Origin: Acinetobacter vivianii
GTDB taxonomy: Bacteria; Pseudomonadota; Gammaproteobacteria; Pseudomonadales; Moraxellaceae
Assembly (NCBI RefSeq): GCF_014635885.1
Contig: NZ_BMDR01000004.1
Location: 310,001-374,000, forward strand
DNA length: 64,000 bases
Direction: 5' to 3'
Below, piece after piece: positions 17,101 through 25,222 of the stretch (position 1 is the stretch's first letter; each line of letters begins with the position of its first letter). The notes beneath the pieces are model-generated. The model had not been told where the DNA came from. It did not search any database and saw only the letters and a program-made list of their open reading frames with translations. The position numbers and the translations under genes are program-made.

Positions 17101-18816
17101 AAAGAGCTTAAGGCCGATTTGATAATCATAAAGAGCTTGATGTCTGAAACTAATTCTAGCGCTTTGCTTGAATAATAGCCCCACAGAAATTAAAGCATGT
17201 AATGTATTTTGACTACCTGAAGGTAAAATGTTTTCATTCACATTCAGGCGTGAGTTACGAGACATTTGTTCAACAATAACATCGATAAGATTTATAGCAT
17301 CTTGTTTAGAAATGTGATGATTAAATTCTAAGAGGTCTAAGCGATTTTCTCTAAAGAGTCGTACTAATTCTAACTTATTTGTAAACTGGGGAGCAGATTG
17401 GATTCTTTCTGCGATCGTTAAATAAATATTAAGCCATAAAGGAATTTGTAAAGTTTTCTTTTTTTCTTCAGTTAGGGAATTATAAACCTCATAATCTTTG
17501 ATGAGATTGCTGACTATTGATTCATCTAATGTGGAAATACTAATTTTACTAAGATGGCTGGTAAGGCTGCCAATCCAACTTGAAAGAGCTGCATCTTCTT
17601 GTGCATCAAAATCTCTAGAAGCAAGAATAATACTTATTTGAATCTTTTCTTGGCGTAAGCTAAGAATCTGTCTTACTAATTGACGACATATTTCTAAGGC
17701 GTTACTTGAGTGTGATCCTGTCCAACGTATTGCATCTAATTGATCTAAAAGAATCACTACTTTTTGATGTTTCGCAAAATTTTTTAAACAGCTAATAGGG
17801 GAAGACGGAAATCCTAAATCTTGCCCAAACTGATCTATGTTATTTTCAGGGTGCTTTCGATCAAGTCTTATAGGAATACTAATAATATTTTGTGCTTGTA
17901 ACTGTTGATGCAGGTCCAATAAGACAACACTTTTACCCATCCCAGCTTCTGCTTTAATAAGAGTGACGGCTGTTTGATTTACTGATTGAACAATTTCATT
18001 AAGTTCAGGACGTGGGATAACATTTTGAGTAATAAGATGAGGTTCAATAGAATTAATGAATTCTTCTGATAGTTGTCTAATAACAGTTGTGATCCTTTCA
18101 TCATTAGGTGTGATTTTTAGACTGAAACCGTGGGACTCAAGATCGTTTAATAGTTGAGAAACTGTAATTTTTTGCCTAAGCCTATTAAAGCCAACAGGAT
18201 AATTTTTTAGAAAATTAATCACATTAATCGGTTGGTCAAAAAAGAGTATAGAAGCCTTATCGAGTAGCTCATTCCGTTGATAGGCATCTTCAGAGTAACT
18301 AGTCACTACAAATTTTTGTAGGAAATTAATTGCACGTTCCAAATGTATATCTTGTTGAATATCCAACCCAAGATATGTACATAGCTGCGAAAAATCTTTG
18401 TGTCTTTCTGCACTAGAGTTAATTTGGTAAGTTAAAAAATCTTGAGGTACCCCATTGTAATTCAATGCAATTAAACGTAAGTCCGCCATTAGTTTACAAG
18501 TTAAAGGTGAAACAAGATTAAATTCTTCAGTACCTTGCTCAATCTGGAACTTGGCATTTTTTAATATGCTTGTACTATTTAAGGCTGAAAGAGTCCAGAA
18601 TTCATTACTTCCATTTCCAGCTTTGCATTGATGATGTTCTGTTTTGCCATCTTGTCGCCCAATAATGACGTCTACGCCTACTTCATCAGTACCTATAGGT
18701 TCTATGGTGACATAAGCAGTTTTTTCTTCAAGAAGTCTTATGAATTGATAGGCAATCCAATTTGTCTCAAAATAGTTGCCTAATTTCTCAGCAAAACCGC
18801 CTGATTCTAATGCCAT
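14140..18816 (-). CDS. nuclease-STAND NTPase, probable anti-phage sensor/effector
   Basis: A 1558-residue multidomain protein. Residues 1-120 look like a PD-(D/E)xK nuclease of the Cap4/DUF4297 type: GVDVII with Asp49, then EHHQCK with Gln63 and Lys65. A linker leads to a STAND/NACHT-like NTPase with Walker A EAGMGKSV (290-297), Walker B VVILLDQLD (353-361) and a sensor-like ASRDFD (399-404). Residues from about 600 to the end are helical and lack obvious catalytic motifs, as in the repeat-based sensor regions of Avs proteins. Known Avs proteins bind a phage protein through such repeats and then activate the nuclease. I infer the same here. It is a single-gene unit with its own promoter region near 18.85 kb, flanked by other defence-like genes. 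No frameshift is seen. Confidence 0.82.
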   Translation of the reverse strand: MALESGGFAEKLGNYFETNWIAYQFIRLLEEKTAYVTIEPIGTDEVGVDVIIGRQDGKTEHHQCKAGNGSNEFWTLSALNSTSILKNAKFQIEQGTEEFNLVSPLTCKLMADLRLIALNYNGVPQDFLTYQINSSAERHKDFSQLCTYLGLDIQQDIHLERAINFLQKFVVTSYSEDAYQRNELLDKASILFFDQPINVINFLKNYPVGFNRLRQKITVSQLLNDLESHGFSLKITPNDERITTVIRQLSEEFINSIEPHLITQNVIPRPELNEIVQSVNQTAVTLIKAEAGMGKSVVLLDLHQQLQAQNIISIPIRLDRKHPENNIDQFGQDLGFPSSPISCLKNFAKHQKVVILLDQLDAIRWTGSHSSNALEICRQLVRQILSLRQEKIQISIILASRDFDAQEDAALSSWIGSLTSHLSKISISTLDESIVSNLIKDYEVYNSLTEEKKKTLQIPLWLNIYLTIAERIQSAPQFTNKLELVRLFRENRLDLLEFNHHISKQDAINLIDVIVEQMSRNSRLNVNENILPSGSQNTLHALISVGLLFKQSARISFRHQALYDYQIGLKLFNEAMISTDNLIQMLGNRSEQTLTKREHLKYALNLLLETDQTTFCNSIRAIIFNENIRFHLKYLALNSLKNIKDLKKPAKLLIDEIIAEPGLFIKFLNNSCYENVAILSYLSEKKYLNSWLNDHNPELLDITLRLLRSIADYSPDLVLSEMKPFIGKTEQWDRYVYNTLCWEIANDSVEMFEVRKQLIAVGCYVNFINWKDLSRKNPLRALDLIELMLDHYKDIIEIDYYSEKRSSKPKFSNRDNWSSIELDEIITLADAIPQETIRRLLARLSNLLSSTDNDEQPYHWLSKNTRYNNDPVANLIHGIIELLEKSAENLYDQSNLLFELIHGYSSNKNFVFNHILAKIIIYLSPNYSDFIIEWILSNPEIRFECGNTYKEPAWILSGKIIEKFSPFCSKTLFHELENRILFFSSFDYDDIKRQLKYRRTGYFSHYWGETQYFLLPKLDKKRRSIQAEEMIQILNRKFGQSKSSDFCKSYEINSGWVTSPIRNANHLSDQAWTNLILTPAKEFNSFRLKRINGDTLAEASIHQFSNALFTATKNQPIRFCRLALSLPKDIDSQYIEAFFRGLRDSSSSNVTEPYRDSWQSPHIELIEQVLAHFSLMDDGHALIDLLDTRIKTLSPQYIEQIEYLAINSKDPIQGKLNIYNPQKGNDPEVISAEELRGNTINCVRGKAYLAIAELFWNDKEYALSHKHFVDLAINDPHPAVKLAALELLAPLLNYDEDFAFTQFLALCNKDLRMACGYESHYFFNNGFKGEHQEDLISLVLKMLSSEYQDVRKEAARQIYARWYFYDLFQEELKIIFNDTGILKEGCTSVVNQLLCDGHGDENLEKLQSSFEILVNDNDEGILRSISSTVGHDEFWNKINSVELFQIFAKSKAAHFNLYGLFHYFENKSDSYTEYSSSLLTLVINITTNSTSNSESKNERFQDSEIIKVVQRLYDEATDDEDSDTLNICLDIWDYLFQSDAYSSLVLRTTNHLENGLLS

Positions 18817-18919
18817 GTATACAACCTTATTTTTAACCTATTATTCAGTAATATATAATACTTGTGGATGATAGCAATACTTTGCTTAATTAGTCAGACT
18901 AGTTCCTATAAGCGATATT

Positions 18920-19081
18920 ATGTCTTACATGTATGAGTCGAATCCGCTTTATGGTAGTTCAAGAAGACTTAGGCTCGGATCATTTCAACTTAGAAGATAT
19001 TACCTAAGGGGGCTTCTAGAAGAAATTGATAGGTTTAGCTGTGATATTGATCATAGACCTAAACAATTCAATAAAAGATAG
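18920..19081 (+). CDS. possible small basic protein, 53 residues
   Basis: An uninterrupted frame starting MSYMYESNPLYGSSRRLRLG and ending HRPKQFNKR lies between the STAND gene (divergent) and the zinc-ribbon gene. It is rich in arginine and tyrosine, and no ribosome binding site is obvious. The frame could be random, but the composition (nine Arg, few Ile/Lys) differs from random AT-rich DNA. Confidence 0.3.
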   Translation: MSYMYESNPLYGSSRRLRLGSFQLRRYYLRGLLEEIDRFSCDIDHRPKQFNKR

Positions 19082-19198
19082 GTTGGATAGATTGGACCCT
19101 TGAGGATAGGGCCGGTTACAAGTCATTTAAACAACATGTTGGAATGGTTTTATTTTTTTTCACATATATACCATCTGAATGAGAACACGTCGTTTTCA

Positions 19199-19227
19199 AA
19201 GGCTTAGCCTAATACTAGGCCTTTTCT
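19199..19227 (+). terminator. hairpin with T-run in the leader of the zinc-ribbon gene
   Basis: AAGGCTTAG (19199-19207) pairs with CTAGGCCTT (19215-19223) with one G-U pair and a 7-nt loop, followed by TTCT. It lies about 20 bp before the next start codon, so it is either the terminator of an upstream transcript or a leader attenuator. Confidence 0.45.
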
Positions 19228-19245
19228 ATTTCAGAGGTATATCTT

Positions 19246-19518
19246 ATGCAAATCAATTGTCCATATTGCCATTCAGAGCATATGATCCGTGTTATGCAAA
19301 ATGGTAGTTCACAGGCTGGCAACCAAAGTTTGGCATCGTCAGCATTATTTGCCACGATGGGTGCAGCATTATCAAAAACATTACCTGTGTCACTTCTCAT
19401 AGGAGGGATGGCAGGGGTCGTAGTCGGCGGTTTGTTAGGTTCAGTATTTGGTTCTGCTTCAACTCAAACTGTGCAATCTTGCTTTCAATGCCAGCATTGT
19501 GGACATTCTTTCTACTGA
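19246..19518 (+). CDS. zinc-ribbon protein with glycine-zipper membrane hairpin
   Basis: A 90-residue protein with a split zinc ribbon: CPYCHSEH at the N-terminus and CFQCQHCGHSF at the C-terminus, giving two CxxC pairs. Between them are two hydrophobic stretches with glycine zippers (LIGGMAGVVVGGLLGSVFG). The layout places both termini on the same side of a membrane, where they could form one zinc site. An AGAGGT ribosome binding site precedes the ATG. The glycine-zipper segment strongly resembles that of the 77-residue protein at 44344 in the other island. The function is unknown; membrane disruption or anchoring in a defence system is possible. Confidence 0.72.
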   Translation: MQINCPYCHSEHMIRVMQNGSSQAGNQSLASSALFATMGAALSKTLPVSLLIGGMAGVVVGGLLGSVFGSASTQTVQSCFQCQHCGHSFY

Positions 19519-19649
19519 GGCAGAATGAGAAATTAGACTTCTATGAGCTTATTTGGGACTGGTAGGCGCTTACCAGTCTTGACTCTCTTTAAATTGATCT
19601 AGTAGATAGATTTGAAATAAATTGAATGGTCAGATTGAAAATCTACATT

Positions 19650-19658
19650 TGCTATAAT
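19650..19658 (+). promoter_or_regulatory. extended -10 promoter for the DUF4365 gene
   Basis: TGCTATAAT is a perfect extended -10 element about 30 bp before the ATG at 19687. No good -35 at the right distance is visible, as is usual for extended -10 promoters. Confidence 0.5.
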
Positions 19659-19686
19659 GTCTTGGTTAAAGATATGAGGCTGTAAA

Positions 19687-21501
19687 ATGAATGCTGGAGA
19701 AATTGGAAAAGAGGCGGGGCGGATTTTTGAATATAAGCTGCCTGCTAATTGGATTGCCCGCAGCCAAGAAGATCAAGATGATCATGGTATTGACTATGAG
19801 ATTGAAATTAAAGATGCAGAAGGGAAGGCTCTTGGTGAAGACAACGTTTTTAAGATCCAAGTAAAGGGCGAGGAAAATTGTTCGTTTATTAAGGACGGGC
19901 AAGTTGTATCTCATAGCATCAAAGTCGAAAGACTTAAATACTATTTATCATTTAACATACCCGTAATATTGGTAGTGGTGGATGTGACTCTGGAGAGAGT
20001 GTTTTGGTTATCCATTACTGATAGTGAAATAATTAGAGAGCAGATAGAAAGTACGAATGATGAAAACAAGAGTGTACATCTGCCTATACAACGTGAACTC
20101 ATTCGAAAAGATAATGACTCATTTCTAGGATTGATAGCTGCTGTAAAGCAATGTTGGGATTATTTATCTATAAGGGGCATTAGGAAAGCAGTTTCAAATT
20201 ATTTAGTTGTTAGACCTGATGAAATTGATAAGTGTATTAATGATATAGGTGACGCTTTTTTCAAAGCTCATCATGTAAAGCTTGATCGACTCTTTTTACA
20301 GAAGGAATTTAAGACGCTTTATGAGCAAGCCAGCCAGATATTTCAATCACCAATAGTTCCTGCTAAAGATAGATTTATTGCTCTAGCTTATTTCGCTGAA
20401 GCATTTGAGGCTGCACCATACAAGACCATTAAAGTTGAACAAATTTCTGAACGGCTTAAGGTTAAAGAGAAGTTAGTCCATGTCGCAAGGGAAGTCCGAA
20501 GTAATATATATGGAACTACTGCGATAGGGAAGTTGCGCATAGAAATATTTAAAATAAAATTAGAGCAGCTTCACGCATTACATTTCTCTAATGCAAATTT
20601 TGATAGCCGAAGTATTGAATATATGCTTATGGATGGGCAAACACATCAATTATATCTTGAAGTATGTAAAGAACTTCAGAAGCTTATCATCCTTTGTAAT
20701 AGATTGATAAGCCAAAGTCAATTTGATGTACTCGCGTCCTTATTTGTTGAATTAGCTCAACTACTTTACTTATTCAAAATGGTTCATTCTGCGCGTGGTT
20801 CAAAACAGTCTATAGATTTTTTAGAGGAGTGGCATTCTCTAAGTATCGAAACAATTATAGCTTATGTTTCGTCATGTGGTGATTACCGTAAGTTAGGAAA
20901 GATTTATTTTTTATATATCAATGAGATGTATGAAAACCGAAGCAAGTTGGTCTCGATAAGAGAGCTTGTACTAAAGCTTTCTCCTGATGCAAAAGATATG
21001 TTGGATGAAATAGAAGTGCATGTTAAAGACTTGCACACGGAGCACAGTTTTTATGACTCAAGCCCAGAAGAACAAAAAGCATTCTTTTTAAACTTAGCGA
21101 AGAGTCTTGGGATGGATCCAGATGATTCTAAAAGTAAAGAGGGGCAGTTCGTCAAAATAGGACTTCAAAACTATGACCCTTCTAATGTAATGAAGAATTG
21201 TGAGAGCTTATTTGTACATTACAAACCTAGGGGGATGATTGCTCAACAATTAGGAATGCATTCTTTAGGAATGATTACTTTAGTTTGTTTGAAGCATCAT
21301 TACGTTAGTGGTGGGTGGTCGTTAGCTGAGGTTTATGATCAAGATGAAGGCCCCGATTTTTTGAAAGGATTTAAACAAAACCACTGCGATCAATGTAAAG
21401 ATTGTGTTTCAAGACCAGATAGTTGGAACTGGAGTCTAAAATGGCATGGCGAGGAGGCGATTAGTCATAAGCCTCTTTTAGATAAGTTTAGCGCTTTTTG
21501 A
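19687..21501 (+). CDS. DUF4365-type nuclease-domain protein with unknown C-terminal region
   Basis: A 604-residue protein. Residues 1-150 match the DUF4365 pattern, a PD-(D/E)xK-like nuclease fold: GKEAGRIFEYKL, HGIDYEIEI with Asp36 and FKIQVKGE with Gln58-Lys60, then a strand series ending VFWLSI. The middle 400 residues are helical and may form TPR-like repeats. The C-terminus carries HCDQCKDCVSRPDSW, three cysteines that may bind zinc. DUF4365 domains occur mostly in defence genes. The gene has its own extended -10 promoter. The middle and end regions are not recognised; they may sense infection or bind a partner. It lies next to the nuclease-STAND gene, so the island carries two nuclease-type effectors. 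Confidence 0.75.
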   Translation: MNAGEIGKEAGRIFEYKLPANWIARSQEDQDDHGIDYEIEIKDAEGKALGEDNVFKIQVKGEENCSFIKDGQVVSHSIKVERLKYYLSFNIPVILVVVDVTLERVFWLSITDSEIIREQIESTNDENKSVHLPIQRELIRKDNDSFLGLIAAVKQCWDYLSIRGIRKAVSNYLVVRPDEIDKCINDIGDAFFKAHHVKLDRLFLQKEFKTLYEQASQIFQSPIVPAKDRFIALAYFAEAFEAAPYKTIKVEQISERLKVKEKLVHVAREVRSNIYGTTAIGKLRIEIFKIKLEQLHALHFSNANFDSRSIEYMLMDGQTHQLYLEVCKELQKLIILCNRLISQSQFDVLASLFVELAQLLYLFKMVHSARGSKQSIDFLEEWHSLSIETIIAYVSSCGDYRKLGKIYFLYINEMYENRSKLVSIRELVLKLSPDAKDMLDEIEVHVKDLHTEHSFYDSSPEEQKAFFLNLAKSLGMDPDDSKSKEGQFVKIGLQNYDPSNVMKNCESLFVHYKPRGMIAQQLGMHSLGMITLVCLKHHYVSGGWSLAEVYDQDEGPDFLKGFKQNHCDQCKDCVSRPDSWNWSLKWHGEEAISHKPLLDKFSAF

Positions 21502-21975
21502 TGTCTATTCTAGGATTAAGTTCAATATTTTTACTTACTCACCAGAAATTCCGTAACTAAGGTGGTTAAGAGTATGTGCTCTTAATACAGAACCTTTTTT
21601 AATTTCGATTGAGTGAAACGTCTTATGTGAGTGCTTAATAAATCTTGCCTATACCCAAAACACATATGAGGTTCCACTTACTGATTTAAGTGTTCACACA
21701 CGTACCTGATTTGTCGCAGAAATAGGACTATTGCCTATTTTGGAGCTAATCTTTTTGGATTAATGTACAAATTGACTTTGAAGTATTGTATAGGCTCCAG
21801 CTAGTCGAGCATCTCATTCTAATGGGCTATCCCGTGATGTGATCTAACCTGTGGTTCTACTTCTCAGTAACTCCAAAAACTTTTGCATACGGTACTGTGT
21901 TTGAACAATAAAGTTGTAAACTTATGATTAAATAAAATCAATAAGTTAAAATTTCTAGCCTTTAATAATTTTACA
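21502..21975. other. non-coding region after the DUF4365 gene
   Basis: About 470 bp without a convincing reading frame. It probably is a decayed junction between the defence island and the chromosomal efflux operon. I see no terminal repeats or transposase fragments in it. Confidence 0.4.
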
Positions 21976-22012
21976 TTAAAGCCTTAAACTAAGTTTAAGG
22001 CTTTAATTTTTT
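21976..22012 (+). terminator. strong rho-independent terminator
   Basis: A perfect 14-bp stem (TTAAAGCCTTAAAC 21976-21989, GTTTAAGGCTTTAA 21993-22006) with a 3-nt loop and a T6 run. The T-run is on the plus strand, so it blocks rightward transcription from the defence island into the minus-strand efflux operon. Confidence 0.85.
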
Positions 22013-22052
22013 ATTTAACAATATAGTTGTAAACTATAAGATAAACCATTTA

Positions 22053-22991
22053 TTACATTAATAAAATTACTCTACCAAGTATTCGTTGTCCTTGTTCTGT
22101 ATTTCTGATAACATCCAATGCCTCGGTGAAAGGTACTTCGAGACCAATGGAAGAATGCAGATTTCCTTGAGTTGCAAGCTTTTCAATGTCGGAGAGATTT
22201 TTAAAACCACCTGTCGCAAACACCATTTTATAACTTTTTGATATAGATGCTATTCCTCTTAGAACTCTGCCTATTGTTGGATTAATATCTATAAACTTTC
22301 CTTTATTTAAAAGCATTTCCAAGCCATCAGTAACCGGTAGAGTTCCAAGGGTGTCAAATACTACATCATAGGGGCCATTAGAGATGAATGAGAATTTATC
22401 GGTATATTGGTATACTGAATGAACTCCCGAGGCTTTGATATTTTCTATAGACTTTTCACCGCATGTACCAGAGATATCTGCTCCATGGTTTAAAGCGATC
22501 TGTATAGCAAAGTTGCCCACAGCACCACTACAACCATTTATAAATATACGCATTCCTGATGTTACTTTTGCCGTATTCACAATAGCATTCCATGCGGTTG
22601 CAGCGGGGATTGGAAGACAGGCAGCTTCGCTAAAACTCAATGACTTTGGTTTAAGGCAAATCAGTTCTGAATCTGCATCCACTATTTCAGCAAAGGCGCC
22701 TTGCCTACGAATTTCAAGTGTGCCAAAAACTTCGTCTCCAACTTTAAAATCTTTCACATGCTCGCCAATTTCCTCAATGATACCTGCAAAATCACTGCCC
22801 ATGCCTTGTGGAAATTTTCTGCCAGTTGCAAACTTCATGGCACCTTGACGTAATTTCCAGTCCAGAGGATTAAGTGCAGCAGCTTTTACACGTATACGGA
22901 CTCGATTGGATGCTAAATTCGGGAGAGTATATTCAGCGAAAGACATATGCTCTGGACCACCATATTGGTCAAATTGTATTCTTTTCATCAC
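22053..22991 (-). CDS. NADP-dependent quinone-oxidoreductase-like MDR protein
   Basis: A 312-residue medium-chain dehydrogenase/reductase of the zinc-independent quinone oxidoreductase group. The N-terminal GroES-like part has AAALNPLDWKLRQGAM and GSDFAGIIEEIGEHV. The nucleotide-binding part has INGCSGAVGNFAIQIA. No structural or catalytic zinc cysteines are present. It would reduce quinones or enones with NAD(P)H in the cytoplasm. It is the last gene of a seven-gene minus-strand run and starts 6 bp after the aldo/keto reductase stop. The association with an RND pump suggests detoxification of a reactive compound; the substrate is unknown. Confidence 0.9.
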   Translation of the reverse strand: MMKRIQFDQYGGPEHMSFAEYTLPNLASNRVRIRVKAAALNPLDWKLRQGAMKFATGRKFPQGMGSDFAGIIEEIGEHVKDFKVGDEVFGTLEIRRQGAFAEIVDADSELICLKPKSLSFSEAACLPIPAATAWNAIVNTAKVTSGMRIFINGCSGAVGNFAIQIALNHGADISGTCGEKSIENIKASGVHSVYQYTDKFSFISNGPYDVVFDTLGTLPVTDGLEMLLNKGKFIDINPTIGRVLRGIASISKSYKMVFATGGFKNLSDIEKLATQGNLHSSIGLEVPFTEALDVIRNTEQGQRILGRVILLM

Positions 22992-22997
22992 ATTTCC

Positions 22998-23867
22998 TTA
23001 ATGATTTAATTCTGCCAAGTCTTCGTCAGTCAGTTGAATATTTGTGCTTGCCATGTTCTCTTCTAAATGTTCAAGTGAACCTGTACCAGGAATGGCTAGC
23101 ATGACTGGAGAAAGTGCGAGTAACCAAGCTAATGCAATCTGAGTTGTCGTTGCACCATGTTTAGTAGCTATTCTGGTGAGTTGATCATTATCAATATTAT
23201 TCATCCCACCACCGAGTGGGAAAAATGGACAAAAGGCAATCTTATTGTTCGTACAGATATTTAATAAATCCATATCCTTACGATTAGTAATACTGAAATG
23301 ATTCTGGACTGCGGTAACAGGAGCAATTGATTGTGCTTCTGCCAAATGTGTATGATCGATATTGCTTAAGCCTAAATGACGAATTAGTCCTTCTTCACGT
23401 AATTTAGCTAGTGCTTCAAAGCGTTCGGCAATAGATTCACCATGTGGCACAGTCATTTCACCTATTCGCAGATATACGAGATCAAGAGAGTCAAGTCCGA
23501 GGCTTTTTAAATTTTCCTCAATCAGCTGACGCATATCTTGACCTGTTGCTGTTCGATGGCTTCCATCCTCATTGAATACCACACCGACCTTAGTCGCAAT
23601 AACCAAACTGGATGGATAAGGATGTAAGGCATCTCGAATAAGATTATTGGCACGCACTATGCCATCACCACTTTGATAAAACTCTGCTGTATCGATTAAA
23701 TTGACGCCAAGTTTTGTAGCATGGTCCAATACTCTTTTCCCTACTTCTGGATCACGTGCTACGCCTCTAAAGCCGTTACAGGGTAAACGCATTGCGCCAA
23801 AACCAAGGCGATTTATAGGCGTGTCGCCGCCTAATAAAAATTCATGAGAATTTAAAGATGTTTTCAT
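22998..23867 (-). CDS. aldo/keto reductase
   Basis: A 289-residue TIM-barrel oxidoreductase of the aldo/keto reductase family. Visible blocks are NRLGFGAMRLPCNGF, NLIDTAEFYQSGDG with the catalytic Asp and Tyr, ATKVGVVF, LGLSNIDHTHL and the C-terminal PVMLAIPGTGSLEHLEENM. It would reduce an aldehyde or ketone with NADPH. It lies 69 bp downstream of an alpha/beta hydrolase and 6 bp upstream of the quinone oxidoreductase-like gene, so the three enzymes probably act together on one toxic carbonyl or ester compound. Both expected catalytic residues are visible. Confidence 0.92.
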   Translation of the reverse strand: MKTSLNSHEFLLGGDTPINRLGFGAMRLPCNGFRGVARDPEVGKRVLDHATKLGVNLIDTAEFYQSGDGIVRANNLIRDALHPYPSSLVIATKVGVVFNEDGSHRTATGQDMRQLIEENLKSLGLDSLDLVYLRIGEMTVPHGESIAERFEALAKLREEGLIRHLGLSNIDHTHLAEAQSIAPVTAVQNHFSITNRKDMDLLNICTNNKIAFCPFFPLGGGMNNIDNDQLTRIATKHGATTTQIALAWLLALSPVMLAIPGTGSLEHLEENMASTNIQLTDEDLAELNH

Positions 23868-23936
23868 TAAATATTCCTCGCTTAATTGGTGTCTTAATTC
23901 ATTTCAAAACCATGTTGGTTTCTCTTGAATTTATGA

Positions 23937-25151
23937 CTAAACGCTAAGTCGCTCAGCCAGCCAGTCAAAGATGAATTCAGAGGCAGTAGCATATCCTCCT
24001 ATCTGACAATGCGATTGGGCCGTTGAGGTCTCATCAAATAAAAGATATTCCTTAGGTCCCTGTAATACCTCGTAAAATGGTTTTGCACCGCTAAATACTT
24101 CGGCTGTTCCATCTAGTACAAGTGTTTCGCAAGTAACTTTTTTAAGAATTTCTGAGTTATCATAGGGTTGTAGCGCGTCAATGACATCTTTAATTGTATT
24201 TGGTACACCATGCTTCCATGCATAATCACGTACCAAATTTTTCATTTGTGCTGGTAATTGCTCTAGTGGATGTTCTTTGAACTTTTCCAGTTGATTGATA
24301 ATTTGTCGTCCCCAGCTGATATTACCTGGATCAGTGATACATACCTTAATACGCTGATCAAATGCAGCAACACGTGGTATTAGATAGCCACCAAAGCTTA
24401 AACCCATAAGTGCAATCTTATTCGCATCGACTTCTGGAAATTTATCCAGAGCAAAGTCAATGATTGGGCTGACGACTTTTTCCCAGTCAGGGCGGAATGT
24501 CAGATTATTCAGTCTTAATGCAAAGCCCTGACCTGGACCATCATAGATCAAACAATGAATTCCTCTGCGAAGAGCTGCTTCATAAACCCAGCGTGTATCT
24601 TCTGCCCAGGTATCTCGACCTGGTGTAATAATCAGTAGAGGAGCTTTTTCTCCAGCTTTGGGGGATTTATAAAAATAGCCAGGTAAAAAGCTATCCTCAT
24701 AAGGTATTTCAATGGCGACTCCAGGATAACCAGATAAATGTAGATAGCGTTGATAACATGTTGCACTTGCAATCGCATAATCTTTCATACGAGCATCTTC
24801 AAAATCGCTAAAATACAATAATGCACAACGCCAATAAGTTGACGCTCTTAGATAGGCCGTTGACGCTGTAACACTTTTACCATTCTTGTCAGCTTCTTCT
24901 GCCCGAGCTTGAATACGTCCTGCCAATTCTGCCCATGCAGTCATCCAGGTTTCTTCATTACTGTCTTTAAGCTGACAGACGATATCCATAACCTCACCAA
25001 AATCGGTCATGCCGTAAGGCATAAGGCTTAGAATGTGTTTTGTAAGAGCGTCAATTAGAATGTTTTCATTAAAAAAATTGTGATTTGTCCAATGTTTTCC
25101 TTGAAATGTGGGATTTACATTTGTTTGAGTGTTAGATGATTGATCTTTCAT
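23937..25151 (-). CDS. alpha/beta hydrolase (FrsA/dipeptidyl-peptidase-like)
   Basis: A 404-residue hydrolase with a ~150-residue helical N-terminal cap followed by an alpha/beta-hydrolase domain. The oxyanion region is LIITPGRDTWAED, the strand CLIYDGPGQG follows, and the nucleophile is Ser in GLSFGGYLIPR. The Asp lies in LVLDGTAEVFSG and the His in AQSHCQIGG. No signal peptide is seen. This is the FrsA/DUF1100-like hydrolase group, also seen among enzymes that hydrolyse C-C or ester bonds in aromatic or secondary-metabolite breakdown. It lies 71 bp after the MipA/OmpV gene in the efflux operon. Confidence 0.88.
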   Translation of the reverse strand: MKDQSSNTQTNVNPTFQGKHWTNHNFFNENILIDALTKHILSLMPYGMTDFGEVMDIVCQLKDSNEETWMTAWAELAGRIQARAEEADKNGKSVTASTAYLRASTYWRCALLYFSDFEDARMKDYAIASATCYQRYLHLSGYPGVAIEIPYEDSFLPGYFYKSPKAGEKAPLLIITPGRDTWAEDTRWVYEAALRRGIHCLIYDGPGQGFALRLNNLTFRPDWEKVVSPIIDFALDKFPEVDANKIALMGLSFGGYLIPRVAAFDQRIKVCITDPGNISWGRQIINQLEKFKEHPLEQLPAQMKNLVRDYAWKHGVPNTIKDVIDALQPYDNSEILKKVTCETLVLDGTAEVFSGAKPFYEVLQGPKEYLLFDETSTAQSHCQIGGYATASEFIFDWLAERLSV

Positions 25152-25222
25152 AATAACGACCTCTTGCTTTTTATCTGTCCATTAAGTAGGTATGATTAAT
25201 CAGAGATTAGTCATAGAAATTT

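Noticed and set aside
19635-19658. TTGAAA plus TATAAT as normal sigma-70 promoter
   Set aside because: Spacing is only 12 bp; the extended -10 alone is the better reading.
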